A DNA stretch of 28,460 bases from JBPYFK01 sp051984675. GTDB lineage: Bacteria; Actinomycetota; Actinomycetes; Mycobacteriales; Pseudonocardiaceae. Positions 23,469 to 28,460 of the stretch are shown in pieces. The notes beneath the pieces are model-generated. The model was not told the origin of the DNA. It did not search any database and saw nothing but the letters and a program-made list of their open reading frames with translations. The position numbers were made by a program, and so were the translations under genes. The stretch's first letter is position 1. The number at the start of each line of letters is the position of its first letter. The stretch spans positions 1 to 28,460 of the forward strand of contig JBPYFK010000092.1 in assembly GCA_051984675.1 (NCBI GenBank), written 5' to 3'.

Positions 23469-24335
23469 TCAGCGTGCGAGGTCCAGGGCCGCCAGCCGTT
23501 GCGGGTCGGCCAGGATGTTGATCTCGACGATCAGCCCGTCCGCGACCGTGAACGCCAACACCGCCGTGGGTCGCCCGTCGAGCGTGGACACGATGCCGGG
23601 GCTACCGTTGACCACCGCGAACCGCGTCTGGAGCCCGGTTGCCCGGTACGTCGTCGCCTGCCCGGCGACCTCGGCCGCGCCCCGCACGAGCTTCGAGCCG
23701 GCGCCGCCGGTGTCCACGCGCAGCACGGCGTCGGGGTGCAGGAGCGCGACCAAACCCGCGAAGTCACCGCCGCGTGCGGCCGCGAGCCAGGCGTCGACGA
23801 TCTCGCGCTGCCGGGCGCGATCGGGCTGCCCGGCGGGCGTTGCGCCCTGGACCCTCCGCCGGGCCCGGCTGGCCAGCTGTCGAGCCCCGGCCGAGGTCCG
23901 CCCCATCATCGGGGCGATCTCCTCGAACGGCACCGCGAACATGTCATGCAGTACAAACGCGAGCCGCTCCGCGGGATCGAGTTTCTCCAGCACGACCAGC
24001 AGCGCGAGGCCCACGGAGTCGGCGAGGACACTCTGCTCGGCCGGGTCGACGCCGGCGCCGGACTCCACGACTGGATCGGGCACCCGCACGTCCAGCGGGT
24101 CCTCGCGCCGGGTCGCCCGCGCACGCAGCATGTTGAGGCACTGCCGCGAAACGATCGTCGTGAGCCAGCCGCCGATGTTCTCCACGTCGTCGCCCGACGC
24201 GCCTGAGACCCGCAGCCATGCCTCCTGCACCGCGTCCTCAGCCTCGGCGAACGAGCCGAGCATCCGGTAGGCCACTGCCCGCAGGCGGGGTCGGTGCTCC
24301 TCGAACCGCTCCGCCCAGAACTCCGCGTCCCGCAC
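23469..24335 (-). CDS. sigJ: ECF41-group (SigJ-like) RNA polymerase sigma factor
   Basis: A 288-residue extracytoplasmic-function sigma factor with a fused C-terminal SnoaL-like domain. Sigma region 2 reads AVAYRMLGSFAEAEDAVQEAWLRV and IGGWLTTIVSRQCLNMLRAR; region 4 reads ALLVVLEKLDPAERLAFVLHDMFAVPFEEIAPMMGRTSAGARQLASRARRRV. The linker VPDPVV corresponds to the WLPEP segment of ECF41, and DTGGAGSK and ADPQRL stand where ECF41 has DGGGK and NPDK-like motifs. The C-terminal domain (residues ~175-288) controls activity in this group, in place of an anti-sigma factor. The start GTG 24335 has GAGAGGA 7 nt upstream. The divergent AhpD-like gene is the typical ECF41 partner and target. Confidence 0.9.
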   Translation of the reverse strand: MRDAEFWAERFEEHRPRLRAVAYRMLGSFAEAEDAVQEAWLRVSGASGDDVENIGGWLTTIVSRQCLNMLRARATRREDPLDVRVPDPVVESGAGVDPAEQSVLADSVGLALLVVLEKLDPAERLAFVLHDMFAVPFEEIAPMMGRTSAGARQLASRARRRVQGATPAGQPDRARQREIVDAWLAAARGGDFAGLVALLHPDAVLRVDTGGAGSKLVRGAAEVAGQATTYRATGLQTRFAVVNGSPGIVSTLDGRPTAVLAFTVADGLIVEINILADPQRLAALDLAR

Positions 24336-24362
24336 TGTCACATCCTCTCGATCCGGCGGGTC
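24336..24362 (+). promoter_or_regulatory. ECF41-type promoter toward the AhpD-like gene
   Basis: TGTCACA (24336-24342), 16 nt, then GGTC (24359-24362). The known ECF41 consensus is TGTCACA-N16-CGTC, so only one base differs. The -35 begins directly beside the sigma-gene start codon. Transcription would start near 24369, giving a leader of about 40 nt. Confidence 0.7.
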
Positions 24363-24370
24363 ACCACTAT

Positions 24371-24397
24371 GACCCGCCCGAACGGGCGGACGTGACA
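24371..24397 (-). promoter_or_regulatory. Mirror ECF41-type promoter toward sigJ
   Basis: On the minus strand TGTCACG (24397-24391), 16 nt, then GGTC (24374-24371), two bases from the ECF41 consensus. It is the exact mirror image of the rightward promoter about position 24366.5. The dyad includes GGGTCA (24358-24363) and TGACCC (24370-24375). It suggests the sigma factor drives its own gene. Confidence 0.65.
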
Positions 24398-24410
24398 GGA
24401 GGAGGACCTG

Positions 24411-24863
24411 ATGCAGGCTCGGATGACCAACCCCGTGATGGTACTGCCAGACGCGATGAAGGCGCTGCTCGCGCTGGGTAAGGCGGCGCAGTCGGGCACC
24501 GTGCCCGAGACGACACACAAGCTGATCCACCTGCGGGTGAGCCAGATCAACGGTTGCAGCGTATGCGTGGACATGCATGCCAGAGAGCTCAAGGAGGCCG
24601 GCGAGAGGGACGAGCGGATCTGGGGCGTCGGGGCGTGGCGGGAGTCGCCGTACTTCAGTGACGCCGAGCGCGCCGCGTTGGCACTCGCCGAGTGCGTGAC
24701 CAGGCTCGCGGACCAGCCCGACGCTGTCCCCGACGCGGTCTGGGACACCGCCGCCGACCAGTTCGACGAGAAGGAACTCTCGTCACTGCTGTTGTCGATC
24801 GCGGCGATCAACGTCTGGAATCGGCTCAACGCCGCGACCCGGCAGCCGGTCGGCTCTGTCTAA
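24411..24863 (+). CDS. AhpD-like carboxymuconolactone decarboxylase-family protein
   Basis: A 150-residue helical protein from ATG 24411, with AGGAGGAGG 5 nt upstream. The redox motif is C49-S-V-C52 followed by H56 (NGCSVCVDMHARELKEAG), as in the alkylhydroperoxidase AhpD family; upstream H36 and E33 fit the proton relay. WGVGAWRESPYFSDAERAALALAECVTRL is characteristic of the group. Members reduce peroxides or other oxidised substrates through the Cys pair. Genes of this family are the commonest direct target of ECF41 sigma factors, and the promoter in front fits that. The natural substrate is unknown. Confidence 0.9.
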   Translation: MQARMTNPVMVLPDAMKALLALGKAAQSGTVPETTHKLIHLRVSQINGCSVCVDMHARELKEAGERDERIWGVGAWRESPYFSDAERAALALAECVTRLADQPDAVPDAVWDTAADQFDEKELSSLLLSIAAINVWNRLNAATRQPVGSV

Positions 24864-24986
24864 CCGCGTACCGAAAGCGCTCGCCCGCCTCCGTTGACCG
24901 ATCCGCGCCTGCCGGGGGCGGGCACATTCCATCTCTTCGGCACTGGCGCCCCACCCGCACCACGCTATTCGTCATTACGTATACAC

Positions 24987-25016
24987 AAAAACCACACCTG
25001 CTTCGATCAGGTGTGG
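24987..25016 (-). terminator. Rho-independent terminator of the ABM membrane-protein gene
   Basis: CCACACCTG (24992-25000) and CAGGTGTGG (25008-25016) are perfect 9-bp arms around 7 nt. On the minus strand the stem is followed by TTTTT (24991-24987), the classic form. It lies 45 nt past the stop at 25062. Confidence 0.85.
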
Positions 25017-25061
25017 GGGACATGCGGTTCGCCGAGCACCACGAGGCTCTGACCTGCGGGG

Positions 25062-26030
25062 TCAGGCCGTGACCCACGCGAAGATGGCGAGGAAAAGCAG
25101 GTAGCAGGCGACGACGGCGCCGGCGCCCACCAGATTCGTCACGACCGGGCGTGCACCCCCGGGTACCAGCCAGTTCGCGAAGGCCCGGTTCACCAGGGGC
25201 ATCAGCAGCCAGGTCAGGATGCTGACGCTCAACAGGTTGCCGATGAACAGGGACAGGTACCCGGGTAGCCCTGCCGAGTCCAACTGTTGGCCCACTGTGA
25301 GGTTCAGGACCATGACGGTGGGATAGAGCGCCAGCAACACCGTCATGGCCTGCTTCCAGTTGGGCGGAATCCCGTCCGCGGCTGCGCGGTCGAAGCGGAA
25401 CCAGGCGCCGAATGCCGATCTGATCTTTCGCACGTCATAGGCGGCGAAGTAATCCTTTCCTTCCTCCAGAAGCTTCGCCCGCGTCTCCGACTCCAACCAT
25501 TCGTCCAGGTGTTCACGACTGTCGTATCGGAACACCGCGACCCATTTTTCCTGAACTCCCGGTACGGGCTCGAACAGTTCGAGCCCCATGAATCCGGGAG
25601 ACTTCTCCTGCACCCTACGGACCTTGTTCTGCCACTGCGCGAACTCACGTTCCCTTCCCGGCCTGACCTCGTGCGAGACGACGGCGGTCACGACATCCTG
25701 GGGTGGCGCCTCTCCGGCGAGAACCTCCTGTTTCGGCGGCCCCTCGAACAGTTCCTCGCCCTCGTCGAGCAGATCCTGCCGCTTCCTTGAGTTAAGCCAG
25801 GTGGTCAATTGTTCGATCGTCGAAAAACGGAAGAGGACCACCCAGGAATTCTGCTCATCTGACGTCGGTGGATACAGCTCCGCCGCCTCGAACCCGCTGA
25901 AGTCACCGGCGGCCTGATCCACTTTCTGTTGCCATCGCCGGTAGTCGTCCTCGCGGCCAGCTCGAACCTTCAACGAGATCAGGACGGTCGCGCCGCGACC
26001 CTCGAATTCCTGGTTTGGCCCCCGCTTCAC
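25062..26030 (-). CDS. Membrane protein with two ABM (antibiotic biosynthesis monooxygenase-like) domains
   Basis: A 322-residue protein. Two tandem ABM domains of the dimeric ferredoxin-like fold are at residues ~13-100 (ATVLISLKVRAGREDDYRRWQQ, then SWVVLFRFSTIEQLTTWLNS) and ~112-200 (VTAVVSHEVRPGREREFAQWQN, then KWVAVFRYDSREHLDEWLES). Three membrane spans follow at ~225-245, ~255-280 and ~297-320. The plan matches the COG3224-type ABM membrane proteins. The single-domain relatives oxidise or degrade small molecules without cofactors, but no activity is known for this form. The start GTG 26030 has no clear ribosome site; no better in-frame start precedes the first domain. It is divergent from the deaminase gene, sharing an 80-nt control region. 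Confidence 0.8.
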   Translation of the reverse strand: MKRGPNQEFEGRGATVLISLKVRAGREDDYRRWQQKVDQAAGDFSGFEAAELYPPTSDEQNSWVVLFRFSTIEQLTTWLNSRKRQDLLDEGEELFEGPPKQEVLAGEAPPQDVVTAVVSHEVRPGREREFAQWQNKVRRVQEKSPGFMGLELFEPVPGVQEKWVAVFRYDSREHLDEWLESETRAKLLEEGKDYFAAYDVRKIRSAFGAWFRFDRAAADGIPPNWKQAMTVLLALYPTVMVLNLTVGQQLDSAGLPGYLSLFIGNLLSVSILTWLLMPLVNRAFANWLVPGGARPVVTNLVGAGAVVACYLLFLAIFAWVTA

Positions 26031-26110
26031 ACCGGGTAACCATAATGCAGCGCCGACTGGTCGAACAACTCGAATAGGAAGTAGTGGGTGGATTGATGGG
26101 AGGTCCCGGG

Positions 26111-26677
26111 ATGGGGCACAAGGAACTCATTACGGAAGCCGTGCGGTTGGCGACCGAATCCGTCGAGAACGGTTGGGGCGGGCCGTTCGGCGCGGTGATC
26201 ACTCGGGACGGGGAAATCATCGCACGGGGACGGAACCGGGTTCTGCTCACCGGCGACCCGACCGCGCACGCAGAGGTCGAGACCATTCGGAAGGCCGCGC
26301 AGGTACTGAACCCCCAAGCGCCGACCATTCCGGAAGACCATCAGAACGAGTCGACACTGGAGTTCGTGCCACGTCCGAAGGATTCCGATGATGTGGTGCC
26401 CGAACGGGCCCGCATGCTCATGGGATGCTCCATCTACATCAGCGGGGCGCCCTGCCCGATGTGCATGAGCGCGATCTACTGGTCACGGATCAGCGCCGTG
26501 TACTACGCCAAGGACCTCAAAGACACCCGAGAGATCGGTTTCGACGACGCCTTCCAGTACGACGACTTCCAGAAACCGCTCGACCAGCGGCGAATTTCGA
26601 TTCAACAAATCTATCCCGAGATCGGGGACAGGGCGTACCAGGCGTGGATGAACAAGCCCCATCGGCACCCGTACTAG
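26111..26677 (+). CDS. Guanine/cytidine deaminase-family zinc enzyme with insertion
   Basis: A 188-residue CDA-fold deaminase. The start ATG 26111 has GGGAGG 7 nt upstream; ATG 26084 would add nine residues (MGGLMGGPG) with no better support. The zinc site is H53 and catalytic E55 (PTAHAEVETIRKA) and C115 and C118 (GAPCPMCMSAIYWSRI). The closing DDAFQYDDFQKPLDQRRISIQQI resembles bacterial guanine deaminase, which converts guanine to xanthine. The stretch between HAE and PCxxC is about 60 residues, near twice that of Bacillus GuaD, owing to an insert at ~67-100 (PTIPEDHQNESTLEF...DSDDVV). The insert may alter the substrate; deamination of another purine or pterin is possible. Confidence 0.82.
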   Translation: MGHKELITEAVRLATESVENGWGGPFGAVITRDGEIIARGRNRVLLTGDPTAHAEVETIRKAAQVLNPQAPTIPEDHQNESTLEFVPRPKDSDDVVPERARMLMGCSIYISGAPCPMCMSAIYWSRISAVYYAKDLKDTREIGFDDAFQYDDFQKPLDQRRISIQQIYPEIGDRAYQAWMNKPHRHPY

Positions 26678-26815
26678 TCTTGATCATTCGGTGTCGACCT
26701 GCGGTGCTGGTCGTGGGGCCGACTGCCGCGTCGGAGGGGCGCCGGCTGTCACGGGTATCCCGGGGTGGTCTTCCAGCTCGCGGACACCCCGCTCGTTGGG
26801 GTCGTCACCGCCGGC

Positions 26816-26974
26816 CTACGGTCGGACACCGTCCTCGCCCGCCGCATGTAGGGTCTCAATGTCCTTGGCAGATATCTCGTCGTGGATGGCGGATGAGTGC
26901 GGAGCTTGCGGAGTCTCACTGTGGTGCCAGCATCTCTGGCAGGTTCCCATCTGACACGGCCAGCCGCGGTTCAT
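26816..26974 (-). CDS. Doubtful 52-residue Cys-rich ORF
   Basis: From ATG 26974 the frame reads MNRGWPCQMGTCQRCWHHSE and ends AKDIETLHAAGEDGVRP. Three cysteines are grouped in CxxxxCxxC followed by WHH, suggesting possible metal binding. There is no ribosome site, and the frame is open upstream as well. It may be the tail of a decayed gene. No family is recognised. Confidence 0.2.
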   Translation of the reverse strand: MNRGWPCQMGTCQRCWHHSETPQAPHSSAIHDEISAKDIETLHAAGEDGVRP

Positions 26975-27041
26975 TACGCAATCAACCGCATGGGCAAGAG
27001 CAATCGAGCACCGCTGCCGTTGCCGGCGCCGGGTCGGACGA

Positions 27042-27207
27042 TCATTCGTCGACTTTCCCATCGAGGATGAGCTGCATAAGCTGTGCGACGAGGTGCTGCC
27101 GGTCGGCGGCAGGCTCCCCTTCGCCAAGGACTCGTGCACCACGCCCCAAGATAATCCAGCAGATGCATCCCCGTCTCGACGAGCGGCGCATCTTCGATTT
27201 GTCTCAA
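27042..27207 (-). pseudogene. Possible frameshifted C-terminal gene fragment
   Basis: One minus-strand frame reads RQIEDAPLVETGMHLLDYLG and becomes low in quality near 27145; the adjacent frame then reads GRGARVLGEGEPAADRQHLV and AQLMQLILDGKVDE to a TGA at 27042-27044. Together they look like the end of a helical protein split by a frameshift. A stop precedes the fragment near the dprE2 start. The parent family is not recognised. Chance coding likeness in GC-rich DNA is a real alternative. Confidence 0.25.
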
Positions 27208-27218
27208 AGGTTGGCCCT

Positions 27219-27980
27219 GTGATTAACGCGGTTGGAAACCCCCAGTCCCTGTTCGTGCTCGGTGGTACGTCCGACATCGCCCTGGCGACGGCGCAGAAGT
27301 ACGCCGAACAGCGTCCGCTGCGGATCGTCCTCGCCGATCGCCCGGAGGAGTCGGAACGGATGGCAGCGGCCGTCGAACGACTCCGCCAGACCGGCAGCAC
27401 CGTGTCGACACTCACGTTCGACGCCCGCAAGCCCGAAACACACGCCGAAGTCATCGACAAGGCCTTCGCTGAGGGCGATATCGACGTCACGCTGGTGGCC
27501 TTTGGCATCCAGGGCGACAACGAGAAGGGCTGGACCGACATCGAGGCCGCCCGCGCGGTCGCGGAGATCAACTACGTCGCGCCGATGACGTTGGGTGTGC
27601 TGCTGGCCGAGAAGCTGCGCAAGCAGGGCCACGGGCATCTGGCGGTGATGTCGTCGCCGGCAGGCGAGCGCGCCCGGCGGTCGAACTTCGTCTACGGGTC
27701 GTCGAAGGCCGGTCTGGATGTCTTCTACACGGGCCTGACCTACGCGCTCAGCGACTCCGGGGTGAAGGTCACGGTGGTCCGGCCGAACTTCGTGCACACC
27801 AAGCTGACCGAAGGCATGAAGCCGGCCCCCATGGCGCAGACACCGGAGCAGGTCGCCTCAGCGATCGTGGACGGCGTGCGCAACGGCAAGGAGGAGGTCT
27901 ACGCACCCCCGCAAATGCGGTGGGTGATGACCGTCCTGCGTCTCCTACCACGCGCGATCTTCCGCCGCCTGCCGTTCTGA
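27219..27980 (+). CDS. dprE2: Decaprenylphosphoryl-2-keto-ribose reductase (DprE2-like SDR)
   Basis: A 253-residue short-chain dehydrogenase from GTG 27219, with AAAGG 8 nt upstream. It begins VINAVGNPQSLFVLGGTSDI, closely like remembered mycobacterial DprE2 ([20 protein letters not shown]). The NAD motif is LGGTSDIA, AEINYVAPMTLGVLLAEKLRKQGHGHLAVMSSPAGERARRSNFVYGSSKAGLDVFY carries the catalytic S, Y (FVYGSSK) and K, and the C-terminus WVMTVLRLLPRAIFRRLPF matches. DprE2 completes epimerisation of decaprenylphosphoryl ribose to arabinose, the donor for cell-wall arabinan. The usual partner dprE1 is absent on the downstream side, where a terminator follows, and upstream lies decayed DNA. So this is an unlinked copy or a relative of altered use. 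Confidence 0.85.
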   Translation: MINAVGNPQSLFVLGGTSDIALATAQKYAEQRPLRIVLADRPEESERMAAAVERLRQTGSTVSTLTFDARKPETHAEVIDKAFAEGDIDVTLVAFGIQGDNEKGWTDIEAARAVAEINYVAPMTLGVLLAEKLRKQGHGHLAVMSSPAGERARRSNFVYGSSKAGLDVFYTGLTYALSDSGVKVTVVRPNFVHTKLTEGMKPAPMAQTPEQVASAIVDGVRNGKEEVYAPPQMRWVMTVLRLLPRAIFRRLPF

Positions 27981-27990
27981 TCCTTGTAGT

Positions 27991-28039
27991 CCAAGGGCTG
28001 GGTACTCCGACGGCTGGGTACTCCACCGACTGGTACTCC
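27991..28039 (+). repeat. Tandem repeat of GGCTGGGTACTCC after dprE2
   Basis: GGCTGGGTACTCC occurs at 27996-28008 and 28012-28024 (period 16), and a shorter CTGGTACTCC ends at 28039. CCAAGGGCTG starts the array (27991-28000) and recurs at 28038-28047. Confidence 0.8.
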
Positions 28040-28071
28040 AAGGGCTGGCGGAGGTCTCCGTCAGCCCTTGG
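28038..28071 (+). terminator. Strong hairpin terminator of dprE2
   Basis: CCAAGGGCTG (28038-28047) pairs perfectly with CAGCCCTTGG (28062-28071); the stem continues through a G-T pair into CGGAG/CTCCG, leaving a 2-base loop on paper. It lies 57 nt past the dprE2 stop. No T-tract follows. Confidence 0.7.
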
Positions 28072-28261
28072 AGCGCGGTGGCTGTGGCGCTCGTTCAGCC
28101 CGGGCCCTTGGCCGCGAGATGCGCCGCTTCCGCGCCGCCTTACGGTTGGCTCAGACGAGTGAATATGGGCGCAGACGTGTCCACTGATCGATCGCATCCG
28201 ACCGCCTTGGGCTGCGATCCGTAGAAGATCTCGACACGCTCGGTGGTGGGTGAGCACGTGG

Positions 28262-28314
28262 CGCGCGAAGCGAGCCCACCGAACCCCGACTCGGTACCGG
28301 ACTCGCTTCGCGCG
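28262..28314. repeat. Perfect 13-bp inverted repeat
   Basis: CGCGCGAAGCGAG (28262-28274) and CTCGCTTCGCGCG (28302-28314) flank 27 nt that include the palindromic CCGGTACCGA-like core. It could be a terminator for a gene beyond the right edge or a protein-binding site. Confidence 0.75.
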
Positions 28315-28411
28315 ACCTCTGGGTGTGACCGCGCCCCGAACGGCCACGCCCGCATGGGCGGTGACCCCTCACCCCTGCGTCACCGCCGGCTCATCCGAGC
28401 AGGAAACACGG

Positions 28412-28450
28412 GCGAGCGCGAAGACGGCATCCTGTCGCCTTCGCGCTCGC
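28412..28450. terminator. Perfect 12-bp inverted repeat near window end
   Basis: GCGAGCGCGAAG (28412-28423) and CTTCGCGCTCGC (28439-28450) enclose 15 nt. The high GC content and placement outside genes suggest a terminator, perhaps for a leftward gene that begins beyond the window. Confidence 0.6.
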
Positions 28451-28460
28451 ACCGTAACCC

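Larger units (their letters stand above)
26678..27218. other. Decayed stretch without an intact gene
   Basis: A 541-base gap before dprE2. It holds only doubtful coding traces on the minus strand: a 52-residue Cys-rich frame (26816-26974) and a frameshifted C-terminal-looking fragment (27042-27207). No transposase, tRNA or clear promoter was recognised. A remnant of a lost gene is the likeliest content. Confidence 0.45.
27981..28460. other. Gene-free tail rich in repeats and hairpins
   Basis: A 480-base stretch to the window end with no supported gene. It holds tandem repeats (27991-28039), a long hairpin (28038-28071) and two further perfect inverted repeats (28262-28314, 28412-28450), listed separately. 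Minus-strand open frames at 28140-28372 lack ribosome sites and known motifs. Confidence 0.55.

Noticed and set aside
28140..28372. Overlapping minus-strand frames with an ERVEIFYGSQPK-like stretch
   Set aside because: The stretch looks protein-like but has no start signal or known family and spans the inverted repeat; too weak to list as a gene.
1..28460. tRNA, rRNA, CRISPR or intact insertion sequence
   Set aside because: No T-loop-like GGTTCGAATC sequences, regularly spaced repeats, transposase motifs or target-site duplications were found on reading both strands.

Overview
The window comes from a high-GC actinobacterium, most likely Pseudonocardiaceae or a relative. Three lines of evidence point there: GC-rich codons with many GTG starts; mycothiol biochemistry (a mycothiol-dependent formaldehyde dehydrogenase and a TIGR03083-type mycothiol-dependent enzyme); and a DprE2-type reductase of arabinan precursor synthesis. 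No rRNA, tRNA, CRISPR array, intact insertion sequence or phage gene was seen.

Left part (1-9285): a compact glycine-betaine (or similar N-methylated osmolyte) catabolic island built around one divergent promoter region (5814-6161). Leftward: mycothiol-dependent formaldehyde dehydrogenase (mscR), a metallo-beta-lactamase-fold hydrolase, a dimethylglycine/sarcosine dehydrogenase with a folate-binding GcvT half, a GbcA-like Rieske oxygenase, then, behind its own promoter, glyA (cut by the window edge). Rightward: a Rieske ferredoxin, a BphA4-type ferredoxin reductase and an MHS/ProP-type symporter. Read together: the symporter imports the betaine; the three-component oxygenase removes one methyl as formaldehyde; MscR and the hydrolase oxidise formaldehyde to formate; the dehydrogenase passes further methyls to folate; GlyA turns glycine plus methylene-folate into serine.

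Middle (9286-17900): a mixed housekeeping and accessory stretch. It holds an FHA-domain protein with a Ser-to-Ala change at the usual phosphothreonine contact, two tiny genes (38 and 42 codons) behind it, an F420/NADP-reductase-like protein, a Bcr/CflA drug exporter, an unusual membrane protein joining a cytosolic domain to an extracellular PstS-like binding domain, a DUF1801 protein, a Tat-exported beta-carbonic anhydrase, a mycothiol-dependent (DinB-like) enzyme, a KptA RNA 2'-phosphotransferase and a VOC protein.

Right part (17900-28460): a PadR regulator translationally coupled to a group A flavin monooxygenase, with repeated operator-like sequence around the PadR start; an alpha/beta hydrolase with an extra C-terminal membrane segment; a channel-like membrane protein with a degenerate filter; repeat- and hairpin-rich DNA; an ECF41/SigJ sigma factor divergent from an AhpD-like carboxymuconolactone decarboxylase, separated by a symmetric pair of promoters matching the ECF41 consensus; a two-domain ABM membrane protein; a guanine-deaminase-like enzyme with an insertion; a decayed stretch; and an orphan dprE2 followed by a repeat/hairpin region.

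The observations most worth following are the symmetric ECF41 promoter pair, the three-component betaine demethylase island with its shared operator motif, and the PstS-like sensor-type fusion. Product names rest on recognition of motifs and remembered family sequences; no database search was run.
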